From an uncultured Bacillota bacterium (lineage in GTDB: Bacteria > Bacillota > Clostridia > Oscillospirales > Oscillospiraceae), in contig CAMTMZ010000004.1 of NCBI GenBank assembly GCA_947073765.1, positions 1 to 64,000 on the forward strand: DNA of 64,000 bases. The letters are read 5' to 3'. Below are positions 26,187-35,371 of this stretch, one piece after another. The first letter of the stretch is position 1. Each line of letters starts with the position of its first letter. The notes beneath the pieces were generated by a model. That model made no database searches. It was not told the origin of the DNA and was given only the letters and a program-made list of their open reading frames with translations. The position numbers were made by a program, and so were the translations under genes.

Positions 26187-27290
26187 CTATATCAGCTCCC
26201 CATGGTGGATATGAAACGCCCTGCCACCCTCCAGGCCCTCCAGTTTCTCCTCCTCACAGCAGGTAATAAACACCTGTCCGCCCCGGATGCGGTTGAGGAC
26301 AAAGGCCTGACGCTTGGAGTCCAGCTCGGAGAGGACGTCGTCCAGCAGAAGGACGGGCCACTCCCCGGTTTCCTCCTGGAATATTTCCCGCTGGGCCAGC
26401 TTCAAAGACAGGGCCGCAGTGCGGGTCTGTCCCTGGGAGGCGTAGGTCTTGGCCAACTGACCGCCGATGGTGACGGCCAGATCATCTTTGTGGGGCCCGG
26501 ACAGACACTGCCGGGAATCCAGCTCAGCCTGCCGGCGGCGCTCCTGGTGATCCAGCAGCTGGGGGAGAAGCTCTCTGGGCTGGGCCAGGGGGTTGGAAAC
26601 GGTGGATACCGTGTCGTAGGTCAGTTCTATCGTCTCCCGGCCCCCGGAGAAGTCGGCGTGGATGGAGGGAGCCCGCTCCCGCAAACGTTTGACAAAGTGG
26701 GCCCGGTAATGAATGATCACCGCCCCCGTCTGGGCCATGCGCAGATTGAAATCATCCAGGGTATTCAGCAGGGAGGGATTTTCCGGCCAGTCCCGCAGGA
26801 TGCGCACCTTGTGTCCATAGAGCCGGTTGTACTCGGAGAGCGCCTGGGCATACCGGGGCCGCAGCTGGCAGATGGCTCCGTCCAGAAAGCGGCGGCGCTC
26901 CTCGCTCCCCGCCCGGATGAGGGAAAGATCCTCGGGACAGAAGAGAACGGTGTTTAAAATCCCGGCCAGCTCCCCGGCGGCTTTCAGCCTTACCCCGTTG
27001 GAATACAACTGTTTTCCCCGGCCCCGAAACAGACGCGCCTCCAGGGTAAACTCCCGGTTCCGGCTGAATACCTCCCCTTTGACAAAGGCGGAGCCAATAT
27101 CCAGCATTATCAGCTCCCGGTCATATCTGGCCCGGTGGGACCGGGCGGCGGAGAGATAGGCGACAGCTTCCAGAAGATTGGTCTTGCCCTGGGCGTTGTC
27201 ACCATAAATCAGATTGACCCGGGGATCAAAGTCTGTCTCCAGGTGGGAGTAGCTGCGGAAGAAATCCAGCTCCAGGCGTTTAATGATCAC
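26187..27290 (-). CDS. recF: DNA replication and repair protein RecF
   Basis: The 367-aa SMC-like ATPase has Walker A YGDNAQGKTNLLEA near residue 29, the signature region CLSGPHKDDL, and Walker B VLLLDDVLSELD. RecF loads RecA at gapped DNA with RecO and RecR. Its ATG overlaps the stop of the S4 gene (ATGA), so it is translationally coupled. Length and order match origin-proximal recF genes. Confidence 0.96.
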   Translation of the reverse strand: MIIKRLELDFFRSYSHLETDFDPRVNLIYGDNAQGKTNLLEAVAYLSAARSHRARYDRELIMLDIGSAFVKGEVFSRNREFTLEARLFRGRGKQLYSNGVRLKAAGELAGILNTVLFCPEDLSLIRAGSEERRRFLDGAICQLRPRYAQALSEYNRLYGHKVRILRDWPENPSLLNTLDDFNLRMAQTGAVIIHYRAHFVKRLRERAPSIHADFSGGRETIELTYDTVSTVSNPLAQPRELLPQLLDHQERRRQAELDSRQCLSGPHKDDLAVTIGGQLAKTYASQGQTRTAALSLKLAQREIFQEETGEWPVLLLDDVLSELDSKRQAFVLNRIRGGQVFITCCEEEKLEGLEGGRAFHIHHGELI

Positions 27291-27502
27291 GTGACCACAA
27301 GCTCCGTCTCGCCGTCGATAACCGCGCGGTCGCCGGGACGCAGCTTTTTGCCCCGCATCAAACAGGGCTCGCCGTTGACCGCTGTCCGGCCCTCCTGAAT
27401 GATCAGCTTGGCGTCTCCGCCGGTCTCCACCGCGCCGGCGAATTTGAGCAGATCCTGAAGCTTGATAAACTCTGTGTGTATTTTAATCTCGTGTGATTCC
27501 AT
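27287..27502 (-). CDS. S4-domain RNA-binding protein (YaaA/RlbA type)
   Basis: The 71-aa protein is a single S4 domain: IKLQDLLKFAGAVETGGDAK, then EGRTAVNGEPCLMRGKKLRPGD. This small gene lies between dnaN and recF in many Firmicutes. It probably binds RNA or ribosomes. It overlaps the recF start by 4 nt. Confidence 0.88.
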   Translation of the reverse strand: MESHEIKIHTEFIKLQDLLKFAGAVETGGDAKLIIQEGRTAVNGEPCLMRGKKLRPGDRAVIDGETELVVT

Positions 27503-27523
27503 GGCAATGCCCTCTTTATTTCA

Positions 27524-28630
27524 TCAATTCGCCTTCAGCCGCACGGGAAGCACCATGTAGACAAAATTCTCATCCCCCTCGGCGGGCAGAATGACACAGG
27601 GGGCCACGCCAGAGGTAAATTCCATGCGCAGCTTGTCGGCGGGGGCCGCTTTCAGAGCATCCATCAGGTACTTGTTGTTAAAGCCGATCTCCAGACCGCC
27701 GCCGTCGCCGGCGGTGGCACACTGGTCGGCGGCGTCGCCGATGGCGGTTTTGGTGGTGATGGAGACGACGCCGTCTCCAAAGACGCAGCGCAGAGGGGAT
27801 TTCAGTTTTTCACTGATGATGAGGGAGACCCGGTCGATGGAGGACAGCAGGGCGCGGGCCTCTACCTCCACCTGAATGGAGTTGTTCCGGGGAATGGCGC
27901 TGCGGTAGGCCAGGAAGTCCCCCTCCAGACGGCGGCAGACCAGGACGGTGTCTCCGGTGCGGAACATGATATGCCGGGCCCCCTGGATAACGGTGACGCT
28001 CTCCTCCCCGGAGCAGATCTTCTCCACCTCGCTCAGGGCCGAACCGGGTACTACAAAGGAGAAGGAGCCGGCTCCCTTTTTCTCCTCTACCGCCTCCCGG
28101 CGCAAGGCCAGGCGGTAGCCGTCCACAGAGACGACGGTCAGACCGGCATCGTCTACCTCAAAGAGAGAGCCGGTATGGATGGGACGGCTCTCGTTGTCGC
28201 TGACGGCAAAGAGCGTCTGGGCAATCATGGAGCGCAGCACCGGCTGGCCAATCACCAGAGCGTTTTGCTGGTCCACGGCGGGCAGCTCAGGAAATTCCTC
28301 CGGATCAGTGCCCAGAATATTAAACTCCGAAAGGCCGCATTTGATGTTGACGGTATACTTTTGGGAGGTAAAAACCACAACGTCGTCGGGCATTTTTCGG
28401 ACAATTTCTCCAAACAGGCGGGCGGAGAGCACCAGACAGCCCCGCTCTGAAATTTCGGCGGGAAGACTGGCCTGAATGCCCGTTTCCAGGTTGTAGCCGG
28501 TGAGGCGCAAGGTATCCCCCGCCTCGATGAGAATGCCCTCCATAGCGGGGATAGAGCTCTTGGCGGCTACCGCTCTGGATGTGACGGATACCGCAGCGGA
28601 CAGCAGAGCCTTTTCACAGGAAAATTTCAT
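27524..28630 (-). CDS. dnaN: DNA polymerase III beta clamp
   Basis: The 368-aa protein starts MKFSCEKALLSAAVSVTSRAV and has three similar clamp domains with the expected VDGYRLALRR segment. It ends with FVYMVLPVRLKAN, the conserved P-V/M-R-L clamp terminus. It forms the sliding clamp ring that tethers polymerase. It follows dnaA across the 255-bp origin segment. Confidence 0.97.
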   Translation of the reverse strand: MKFSCEKALLSAAVSVTSRAVAAKSSIPAMEGILIEAGDTLRLTGYNLETGIQASLPAEISERGCLVLSARLFGEIVRKMPDDVVVFTSQKYTVNIKCGLSEFNILGTDPEEFPELPAVDQQNALVIGQPVLRSMIAQTLFAVSDNESRPIHTGSLFEVDDAGLTVVSVDGYRLALRREAVEEKKGAGSFSFVVPGSALSEVEKICSGEESVTVIQGARHIMFRTGDTVLVCRRLEGDFLAYRSAIPRNNSIQVEVEARALLSSIDRVSLIISEKLKSPLRCVFGDGVVSITTKTAIGDAADQCATAGDGGGLEIGFNNKYLMDALKAAPADKLRMEFTSGVAPCVILPAEGDENFVYMVLPVRLKAN

Positions 28631-28885
28631 AATGTATCCTCCGATCTGTTTCTCTCTCCGGAAGAGGAGGAGAGGATTTATTTTTAGTAACAGCAGTCAG
28701 TAGAAGAAAAAAATGTGGAAAGATGGGAAAAACCCTTGGAGGAGTAAGAGAAGCGGGTCCACAGGGGGTGTGGAGGAACGGGAGGGGTTTTCCACAGGGG
28801 GGTGCAGTTTCCACAGTTATCTGTAAACATTCCACATATGGATGTGGATAAAATGGCGTTGAGATGGAGGGAGCGGGGAGGATAT
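28631..28885. other. oriC: Origin segment between dnaA and dnaN (oriC, unwinding side)
   Basis: This gene-free segment carries one perfect DnaA box TTATCCACA (reverse, 28843-28851), a one-mismatch box TTTTCCACA (28788-28796), and weaker ones at 28714-28722 and 28807-28815. An AT-rich tract with TAG/CAG-spaced bases (about 28670-28715) lies on the dnaN side and could be the unwinding element. Bacillus unwinds in the matching interval. Confidence 0.8.
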
Positions 28886-30199
28886 TTACTCATAGCGGCT
28901 GTTGATATTGGTGGTAATGTCTTTGATAATTTCCGCCTTCTCCGGGTCGGTTTTGACCAGGTCCTCCACCCGGTTCAGGGCGTTGAGGACGGTGCTGTGG
29001 TCCCGGCCGCCAAATTCCGCGCCGATCTCCTTCAGGGAGAGGTTGGTCATGCGGCGGATCTGATACATGGCGATCTGCCGGGCCAGGGAGATGTCTTTGG
29101 AGCGGCCCTGCCCCCGGAGAAGGGGAGGCTCCAGGTTGTAGAACTTGCAGACCTCTTCGATGATGACATCGGCGGTGGGAAGAATGTCGGACTTTTCCTT
29201 AAAAATGTCCTTTACCGCCCGGATGACCGTGTTCTTATCCACCTTATCTCCGTTCAGATCCTGATAGGCCATAATTTTATTGACGGTTCCCTCAATCTGC
29301 CGCACGTTGGCGGTGATGGTCTCAGCGATGAGCTGGATGATGTAGTCAGGCAGCTCCATCCCCATGCGAATGGCCTTGTTTTTAATGATGGCGGTGCGGG
29401 TCTCATAGTCCGGGGGGATGATGTCCGCCAGCAGGCCCCACTCAAAGCGGGTTTTCAGCCGGTCTTCCAGGCGGAGCATTTCCTTGGGAGGGCGGTCGGA
29501 GGTGAATACGATCTGCTTTTTCAGCTCGTAGAGGGTATTGAAGGTATGAAACATCTCCTCCTGGGTGGAGTCGCGGCCGGCGATAAACTGCACGTCATCC
29601 ATTAAAAAGACATCCGCGCCCCGGTATTTATCCCGAAATTCCTGGTTGCGGCCCTCCCGAATGGCGGAGATGAGCTCGTTGGTGAAAGAGTCGCCTTTGA
29701 CGTAGATGATTTTATAGTCGGGATGATCGTGGTGGATGGTGTGGGCGATGGAGTAGAGAAGGTGGGTTTTGCCCAGGCCGGATTCTCCGTAAATAAAGAG
29801 GGGATTGTAGCTCAGACCGGGATTTTCCGCCGCTTTTCGGGCGGCGGCATGGGCAAATTTGTTGGAGGAGCCCACAACAAAGCGGTCGAATGTATATTCC
29901 TCGGTACCGGGGAGGAAGATGGCGGGCTTTGGATTTTTCTGGTCCACCCGGTCCCCCTCGGTGAGGACAGTGACCTGAAAGTCAGCGGAGAACAGCTCAT
30001 GGAGGGCGTTCTGAATGGGGGAGATATAGCGGGCGGTGATGATCTCCTGCTTGAACCGGGTGGGGCTGTATAAAATGAAGCGGCTCTCTTCCAAGGACAG
30101 AGCCTGCGTATCGTCAAACCAGGTGTTGAGGGTGGTGGAAGTCATCTCCGCCCCCATGAGGGTTTTTACCTTTTCCCAGACTTCAGCGGCGGGATTCAT
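28886..30199 (-). CDS. dnaA: Chromosomal replication initiator DnaA
   Basis: The 437-aa protein has domain I (1-80), a short domain II, an AAA+ domain with Walker A GESGLGKTHLL near residue 142 and Walker B VFLMDDVQFI, and a domain IV with the GAEFGGRDHSTVLNAL signature for DnaA-box binding. It starts replication. It is transcribed leftward from a promoter flanked by DnaA-box-like sequences, which fits autoregulation. Confidence 0.98.
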   Translation of the reverse strand: MNPAAEVWEKVKTLMGAEMTSTTLNTWFDDTQALSLEESRFILYSPTRFKQEIITARYISPIQNALHELFSADFQVTVLTEGDRVDQKNPKPAIFLPGTEEYTFDRFVVGSSNKFAHAAARKAAENPGLSYNPLFIYGESGLGKTHLLYSIAHTIHHDHPDYKIIYVKGDSFTNELISAIREGRNQEFRDKYRGADVFLMDDVQFIAGRDSTQEEMFHTFNTLYELKKQIVFTSDRPPKEMLRLEDRLKTRFEWGLLADIIPPDYETRTAIIKNKAIRMGMELPDYIIQLIAETITANVRQIEGTVNKIMAYQDLNGDKVDKNTVIRAVKDIFKEKSDILPTADVIIEEVCKFYNLEPPLLRGQGRSKDISLARQIAMYQIRRMTNLSLKEIGAEFGGRDHSTVLNALNRVEDLVKTDPEKAEIIKDITTNINSRYE

Positions 30200-30258
30200 G
30201 GCGCTCCTCCTTATGATTCATTCAAAGCGCCCTCCCCGCCGCGGGCGGAGAAGGCACG

Positions 30259-30272
30259 AAATCACGTGATTT
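30259..30272. promoter_or_regulatory. 14-bp palindrome AAATCACGTGATTT at the dnaA start site
   Basis: The palindrome is perfect and overlaps the DnaA box at 30270. It lies just downstream of the predicted dnaA transcription start. It shares the TCACGTGA core with parS but not the outer bases, so it is not a good ParB site. Confidence 0.6.
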
Positions 30273-30284
30273 TCCACACCTTGT

Positions 30285-30313
30285 ATTATACCAAAAAACA
30301 GGCGGCACAGCAA
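30285..30313 (-). promoter_or_regulatory. Predicted dnaA promoter
   Basis: On the minus strand TTGCTG (30308-30313), a 17-nt spacer and perfect TATAAT (30285-30290). Transcription would start at the DnaA box and palindrome at 30259-30278. Confidence 0.7.
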
Positions 30314-30449
30314 GGTTTTTCCACATTTTTTATTTATAATGTGTCAGTTGGCCGGGGCAGTGCTTGTGGAAAAAGGGAAAGCGGGACACAAGATGTTGGC
30401 CGGGGCAGAAAAACAGAAAAAAATATGTCTCTTCCGGAAAAAAAGACAG

Positions 30450-30479
30450 TTGACACAGGCGGCCTGTATCCGCTATAAT
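30450..30479 (+). promoter_or_regulatory. Predicted promoter of the rpmH operon
   Basis: Perfect TTGACA (30450-30455) and TATAAT (30474-30479) with an 18-nt spacer. The roughly 140-nt leader that follows contains a stem CCGAAAAGGG/CCCTTTTCCGG and a second GC-rich hairpin near 30570. Confidence 0.8.
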
Positions 30480-30628
30480 GATGGACGTATCTTTCCGAAA
30501 AGGGGTTTTTTTGCCCTTTTCCGGGCCGTCCGGTCAGGGCGGCACAGAGAAGCAGACCGCAGCCCCTGCGGGGGCTGTTGTTGGGCCGGGAGAGCCGGCT
30601 TGAAATCTAAACTGAGGAGGTGTCCCCC

Positions 30629-30763
30629 ATGCTTCGTACCTATCAGCCCAAAAAGCGTCAGCGCTCCAAGGAGCACGGCTTCCGCAAGCGTATGGCCACC
30701 CGCAATGGCCGCAAGGTGCTGGCCCGCCGCCGCGCCAAGGGCCGCGCCCGGCTGACCCACTGA
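30629..30763 (+). CDS. rpmH: 50S ribosomal protein L34
   Basis: The 44-aa highly basic protein starts [20 protein letters not shown] and ends [12 protein letters not shown], the L34 pattern. It is absent from the ORF track because it is short. GAGGAGGTG lies before the ATG. It begins the rpmH-rnpA-yidD-yidC-jag operon, divergent from dnaA. Confidence 0.98.
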   Translation: MLRTYQPKKRQRSKEHGFRKRMATRNGRKVLARRRAKGRARLTH

Positions 30764-30896
30764 GAAGGCCCGCGGCGATTTGGCCGCCCCTTTCCGCAGT
30801 GAGCGCCGGTTCGGATCGGGACGAACAGTTTAGATAGCGCACAACCAGGGGCGTGGGAGCAATTCCTCCGCCCTATCTGTGCATACGGAGGAAACC

Positions 30897-31253
30897 ATGA
30901 GGCATACCGTCCCTTTGAAACAAAATCATGAATTCCGACGGCTGTACAGCAAGGGAAAGAGCGCTGTCTCGCCTTACTTTGTCATTTACTGCCGGAGGAC
31001 GGGCCGGCCGGAAAACCGGCTGGGCATCACCACCGGGGTGAAGCTGGGAAACGCGGTGAAGCGCAACCGGGCCCGCCGCCGTATCCGGGAGCTGTACCGC
31101 ACCCATGAACAGGGTGTGCCAACCGGGTATGACATTGTGGTGGTGGCCCGGACCCGGGCTATTTACGGCCGGTATGGCGAGCTGGAGCACAGCTTTGTCC
31201 GGCAGATGAGAAAGCTGGGACTGTTTCCTCCAAGAGAGGGAATGTCCGGATGA
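30897..31253 (+). CDS. rnpA: Ribonuclease P protein component
   Basis: The 118-aa protein starts [21 protein letters not shown] and has the RNase P signature [18 protein letters not shown]. It binds the M1-type RNA and helps 5' tRNA processing. The ATG at 30897 follows ACGGAGGAAACC. Its stop overlaps the yidD start. A hairpin in the 133-nt rpmH-rnpA gap may set relative expression. Confidence 0.96.
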   Translation: MRHTVPLKQNHEFRRLYSKGKSAVSPYFVIYCRRTGRPENRLGITTGVKLGNAVKRNRARRRIRELYRTHEQGVPTGYDIVVVARTRAIYGRYGELEHSFVRQMRKLGLFPPREGMSG

Positions 31254-31468
31254 AAATTGTTCTTTTGGCCCTGATTCGGTTTTACCGGCGGAGTATTTCA
31301 CCTATGCGCCCCCCCTGCTGCCGCTTTATTCCCACCTGCTCGGAGTATGCCCTGGAGGCGGTGGAGCGGCATGGGGCCTTTAAGGGGGGGTGGCTGGCTC
31401 TGCGCAGATTGCTGCGGTGCCACCCCTTTCACCGGCAGAAGTCCATTGAGTACGATCCCGTGCCGTGA
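31250..31468 (+). CDS. yidD: Membrane protein insertion efficiency factor YidD
   Basis: The 72-aa protein has the family core [22 protein letters not shown] and RLLRCHPFH. YidD is membrane-associated and assists YidC. The ATG overlaps the rnpA stop by 4 nt, and yidC follows 34 nt later, as in most bacteria. Confidence 0.95.
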   Translation: MKIVLLALIRFYRRSISPMRPPCCRFIPTCSEYALEAVERHGAFKGGWLALRRLLRCHPFHRQKSIEYDPVP

Positions 31469-31502
31469 CGCTGCCATAACTTGATATGCGGAGGTAACTT
31501 TA

Positions 31503-32981
31503 GTGGGTATTATTTTACAACCCTTTGCCTGGCTGCTGCTGTTTTTTTACAATCTGTTTAACAGCTACGGCCTGGCCCTGATCCTGTTTGGCATAGTCAT
31601 CAAGCTGGTCCTCTTTCCGGTTACTCTGAAGAGCAAGAAGAGCATGATTCAAACCACCATGCTTTCCGGAAAGATGCAGCAGCTGCAAAAGCAGTATGGC
31701 AAGGACAAGGAGCGCTATAACCTGGAGGTTCAGAAGCTCTATGAGAAGGAAAAGGTCAACCCTATGGGGGGCTGTATCTGGTCTCTCATACCCATGTTTG
31801 TGCTTATCGCCCTGTATGGCATTATTCGTGAGCCGCTGACCTATTTTATGGGACTGACCATGGAGCAGATTCAGCTGCTTGCCAATGAGCTGGGCTGGGA
31901 GACGGCCGCTGTGGCCAACGGCTGGATGGACGCTGGGGCCATGGACAAGCTGAGACAGCAGCTGGCTGATGGGAAAATTACCGGTCTGTTCCAGAATGGC
32001 GCCTATAATCAGCTTTATCTTCTCTCGATGGTGACAAAGGAGAACATCGCCTCTTTACAGAGCGCCCTCAACGCTCAGTTCGCCGGAGTGGGAGATGGGC
32101 TGTTTGTACTGAATTTTCAATTTTTAGGGATTGATTTGTCTAAAATCCCTACATGGAAGTTCTGGGTTGGGGGAATTACTCCCAGCTCCATCGGTTTGTT
32201 TATCCTGCCCATTATTTCTGTGGGTGTTTCCTTCCTGTCTATGAAGGTGTCTCAGGCTACGAACCAGATTAACAGCCAGACGAAAAACAGCCAGATGGAC
32301 GCCACAAATAAGATGATGCTGTGGATGATGCCTGTGATGTCCCTGTGGATTGGCTTTACTGTTCCCGCCGGGCTGTCGGTGTACTGGATTACCCAGTATT
32401 TTGTCACCATGGGCCAGGAGGTCATTTGCAGCAAGATGCTGAAAAAGGACTATGAGGCCGCCCGGGAGGCCACCGCCAGACGGGAGGCTGAGGAGAAAGA
32501 GGAGGAGAAGCGCCGCAAGGAGGAGGCCAGGCTGGAGCGCCAGCGCCGTCTTGAGGAGGAAAAAAAGAACCGGGGAAAGAAAAAACCCCAGAAAAAAGAG
32601 GGGGAACCCGCCCAGGAGGGTGTGAACCGGGAGGACAGCCGGGAGGGAATCCGGGCCTATGCCCGGGGCCGGGCCTATATCCCCGGCCGCTACGGCGGCG
32701 TGACCCCCTACACCGACCCCAGCAAAATATTCCAGGCCGCTGAGACTGCGCAGACCGGCAAAAAGGGCAGGAAAAAGAAGGACGCCCAGGAGCCGGAGGG
32801 CACGACGCAGGCCGGTTCTATTCAAATTCCGGAGAGTAAGCCCGCTGAGATGGTAACTGTTCCGGAGGAGACTCTTCCCACCCCCGCCGAGACACCGGCC
32901 GACGCCCCTGTGGAGACCGAGGAGGTTGAAATTGAGGTGGAGGAGATTGAGGTTGAGGTGGACGAGGAAAAGGAGGGCTGA
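31503..32981 (+). CDS. yidC: Membrane protein insertase YidC/SpoIIIJ with extended tail
   Basis: The 492-aa protein, starting at GTG with GGAGGTAAC upstream, has the Oxa1 core: a first helix (about 5-40), a basic cytoplasmic hairpin (KSMIQTTMLSGKMQQLQKQYGK), NPMGGCIWSLIPMFV, and helices near 215-250 and 270-305. It lacks the Gram-positive lipoprotein signal. An about 60-residue extracytoplasmic insert precedes the third helix. After residue 310 comes an about 170-residue Lys/Glu-rich tail ending in an acidic run, longer than in SpoIIIJ. The tail may bind ribosomes. Confidence 0.95.
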   Translation: MGIILQPFAWLLLFFYNLFNSYGLALILFGIVIKLVLFPVTLKSKKSMIQTTMLSGKMQQLQKQYGKDKERYNLEVQKLYEKEKVNPMGGCIWSLIPMFVLIALYGIIREPLTYFMGLTMEQIQLLANELGWETAAVANGWMDAGAMDKLRQQLADGKITGLFQNGAYNQLYLLSMVTKENIASLQSALNAQFAGVGDGLFVLNFQFLGIDLSKIPTWKFWVGGITPSSIGLFILPIISVGVSFLSMKVSQATNQINSQTKNSQMDATNKMMLWMMPVMSLWIGFTVPAGLSVYWITQYFVTMGQEVICSKMLKKDYEAAREATARREAEEKEEEKRRKEEARLERQRRLEEEKKNRGKKKPQKKEGEPAQEGVNREDSREGIRAYARGRAYIPGRYGGVTPYTDPSKIFQAAETAQTGKKGRKKKDAQEPEGTTQAGSIQIPESKPAEMVTVPEETLPTPAETPADAPVETEEVEIEVEEIEVEVDEEKEG

Positions 32982-32984
32982 GTG

Positions 32985-33968
32985 ATGTTGAAATGGATTG
33001 AGACAACCGGGCGCTCTGAGGAGGACGCCATCACCGCCGCGCTGTTCCAGCTGGGTCTGGAGCGGGACGATGTGTCAGTTGAGGTAATTGAGCGGGCCAA
33101 GTCTGGTTTTCTCGGGTTTGGCGGCAACCCCGCCAAGGTGCGGGTGAGCTACCAGGAGGTAGACGGGAAAGCCTGCCCCATTACGGAGGAGCCCCCGGTG
33201 GAGCGGGCAGAGACCTCCAGTGCAGAGGTGTATGCTCCCGCTGTGGAGACAGTGCTTTCCGCCGGGAAACAGGAGATCCCCGGTCCTGAATCGGAGGGAC
33301 GGGAGGAAGTTCCCGCCGCTCCCACGCAGGTGGAGACCATTTTGTCCGCCAAGCCGGGGATGGCTCCTCCGAAGGCCCGTCAGTCCAGGCCTGAGCGCCG
33401 GCCCAAGCCTCAGCGGGAGAACCGCCTTCAGGAGGGGGACGAGGTGCTGATCGGCGCCGCCGCCGCGCCGCGGGAGCCGGTTACCACTGAGCCCGCCGGA
33501 CCTGACGATGAGCGGGCGGAGCATATTCGGACTTTCCTTACCGGCCTGCTGGAGCATCTGCAGGTGGAGGCCAGCCCCGAGGTGTTCATTACCAATGAGG
33601 GCAATTATAAGGTAGTCCTTCAGGGCAAGGAGCTGGGAGCTATTATCGGCCGGCGGGGGGAGACCCTGGACGCCATTCAGCAGCTTACCAGCTATACTGT
33701 AAACCGGGGACAGTCCAAGCGGGTGCGGATCCATGTGGACGCCGAGGGCTACCGGGCCAAGCGGGAGGAGTCTCTTCAGCGGCTGGCCCTCAAGATGGCG
33801 GGTAAAGTGGTCAAGTACCGGAAGAATATGACATTGGAGCCGATGAATGCCTACGAGCGCCATGTGATTCATACGGCTCTGCAGGATTATAAGGGCGTTA
33901 CCACCTATTCCACCGGTGTGGAACCTAATCGCCGCACTGTAGTGGCCTACGCCCCCCATCAGAGATAA
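32985..33968 (+). CDS. jag: RNA-binding protein Jag/KhpB
   Basis: The 327-aa protein has a Jag N domain (IERAKSGFLGFGGNPAKVRV, residues 1-55), a long Pro/Glu-rich linker (60-175), a KH domain with IIGRRGETLDAIQ near 225, and a C-terminal R3H domain (MNAYERHVIH...VEPNRRTVV). KhpB acts with KhpA in RNA-dependent control of cell division and envelope. ATG at 32985 is preferred to the GTG at 32982 for spacing to AGGAGG. The linker is longer than in Bacillus Jag. Confidence 0.95.
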   Translation: MLKWIETTGRSEEDAITAALFQLGLERDDVSVEVIERAKSGFLGFGGNPAKVRVSYQEVDGKACPITEEPPVERAETSSAEVYAPAVETVLSAGKQEIPGPESEGREEVPAAPTQVETILSAKPGMAPPKARQSRPERRPKPQRENRLQEGDEVLIGAAAAPREPVTTEPAGPDDERAEHIRTFLTGLLEHLQVEASPEVFITNEGNYKVVLQGKELGAIIGRRGETLDAIQQLTSYTVNRGQSKRVRIHVDAEGYRAKREESLQRLALKMAGKVVKYRKNMTLEPMNAYERHVIHTALQDYKGVTTYSTGVEPNRRTVVAYAPHQR

Positions 33969-33975
33969 ACGCGAG

Positions 33976-34005
33976 GCGGAAGGGGAGACCCTTCCGCTTT
34001 TTTTT
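33976..34005 (+). terminator. Terminator after the rpmH-jag operon
   Basis: A 9-bp stem GCGGAAGGG/CCCTTCCGC with a GAGA-type tetraloop and T8. The ribosome binding site of the next gene follows immediately, so some read-through could feed it. Confidence 0.9.
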
Positions 34006-34020
34006 GGAGGTTATATTACT

Positions 34021-35340
34021 ATGCCAACCCCCCTCTATGACGCACTGAAGGAATATATAAAAGGAGATCCGCTGCGATTTCACATGCCCGGACACAAGGG
34101 AAAGCTGCTGCCCGCCTCGGAGCTGATGAGACTGGCGGCCATTGACGTTACCGAGCTTTCGCCCACGGGAAACCTGTATGAGGCGGGGGGACCCTTTGAC
34201 GAGGCCCAGCGGCTGTGGGCGGAGATCTTTGGGTTTGAGTTCTGCCAGTTTCTTACCGGGGGCTCCACCATGGGAATTCATACTGGCCTGGCCCTGTGCG
34301 CTAAGCCGGGGGAGCGGGTTCTGATTGACCGGAATTGTCACCGGGCGGTGTTCAACGCCCTGGCGTTGCTGGATCTGGAGCCGGTTTGGCTGGAGCGGCC
34401 GTGGCTGAGCGCTGAGAATTTGATTGGTCCCATTTCTCCTGAGATGGTGGAAAAAAAGCTGGACCTCTGCCCGGATATTAAAACAATTTGTATAACTTCA
34501 CCTACATATACTGGAGTGTTATCGGATATTGAAGGGATTGCCGCTGCTGTTCACGGCCATGGTGGAAAGCTTTTTGTGGACGGAGCGCATGGAGCCCATC
34601 TGCCCTTTCTGGAAATTGCCTCTTATTCGGGGGCGGACGCGGTGGCGGTCAGCGCCCACAAGACCCTTCCCGCTATGGGGCAGTCCGCTCTGCTGTTTAC
34701 CAACGGGATGGACCCGGACCGGGTGCGGCAGATGGCCTCGGTATACGGCAGCTCCAGCCCGTCCTACCCTATGATGGCCAGCCTGGATCTCTCCCGGCAG
34801 TGGCTGAGAGATGGGGGAGAGGAGGAGTACCGCCGGGCGGCCCGCCGGGCGGTCCGGCTGAGAGAGCGGTTTCCCGCCCTGAGCGCGCGCGGCGGTCTGT
34901 CTCTGGATCCCTGCCGGTTTGTTCTTAACGTAAAGGACGGCCCAGCCTTTGTCAGGGCCCTGGAGAAGCGGGGTGTTTATCCTGAGATGGAGGACGGCGG
35001 GCATGTGGTGTTTATCTGTACCGCCCAGGACAGCGACGGAGATTTTGACCGGCTGGAGGAGACGCTGGAGCAGCTCCGGGATCAGATGGGGGAACGGGAC
35101 GCTATCCCCGCGCCGCCTGTTCCGGAGCGGGTGAGCTCCCCCAGACAGGCCCTTTTTGCCCACAGCCGGATGCTGCCCCTGGCCGGCTGTGAGGGAGAAG
35201 TTGCCGCCTGTCAGATCGCGCCCTACCCGCCGGGCGTCCCTGTGGTGGCCCCGGGAGAACGAATTTCAAAAAAAGAACTGGCCTATTTGGAGAAAATAGG
35301 GTATAATATGCATTCAGAGATTCGAACGGTGGTTTTATAG
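34021..35340 (+). CDS. Orn/Lys/Arg decarboxylase-family PLP enzyme (YaaO-like)
   Basis: The 439-aa protein has the fold type I decarboxylase blocks: FHMPGHKGK, NLYEAGGPFDEAQ, FLTGGSTMGIH, FVDGAHGAH and the PLP-lysine in AVSAHKTLPAMGQSALL. It lacks the wing domain of the large inducible decarboxylases. Such YaaO-like proteins precede tmk-yaaQ-holB in Bacillus; here holB follows directly. Substrate (Lys, Arg, Orn) is not settled. Confidence 0.88.
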   Translation: MPTPLYDALKEYIKGDPLRFHMPGHKGKLLPASELMRLAAIDVTELSPTGNLYEAGGPFDEAQRLWAEIFGFEFCQFLTGGSTMGIHTGLALCAKPGERVLIDRNCHRAVFNALALLDLEPVWLERPWLSAENLIGPISPEMVEKKLDLCPDIKTICITSPTYTGVLSDIEGIAAAVHGHGGKLFVDGAHGAHLPFLEIASYSGADAVAVSAHKTLPAMGQSALLFTNGMDPDRVRQMASVYGSSSPSYPMMASLDLSRQWLRDGGEEEYRRAARRAVRLRERFPALSARGGLSLDPCRFVLNVKDGPAFVRALEKRGVYPEMEDGGHVVFICTAQDSDGDFDRLEETLEQLRDQMGERDAIPAPPVPERVSSPRQALFAHSRMLPLAGCEGEVAACQIAPYPPGVPVVAPGERISKKELAYLEKIGYNMHSEIRTVVL

Positions 35341-35371
35341 AGATGCCACTGGGAAAAACAGAGGAACGGGT

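Larger units (their letters stand above)
30200..30449. other. oriC: Origin segment upstream of dnaA (oriC, box cluster)
   Basis: Three TTTTCCACA boxes, one mismatch from consensus, occur at 30270-30278, 30317-30325 and (reverse) 30365-30373. The dnaA promoter lies among them. With the dnaA-dnaN segment this makes a bipartite origin. The remainder is AT-rich spacer. Confidence 0.75.
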
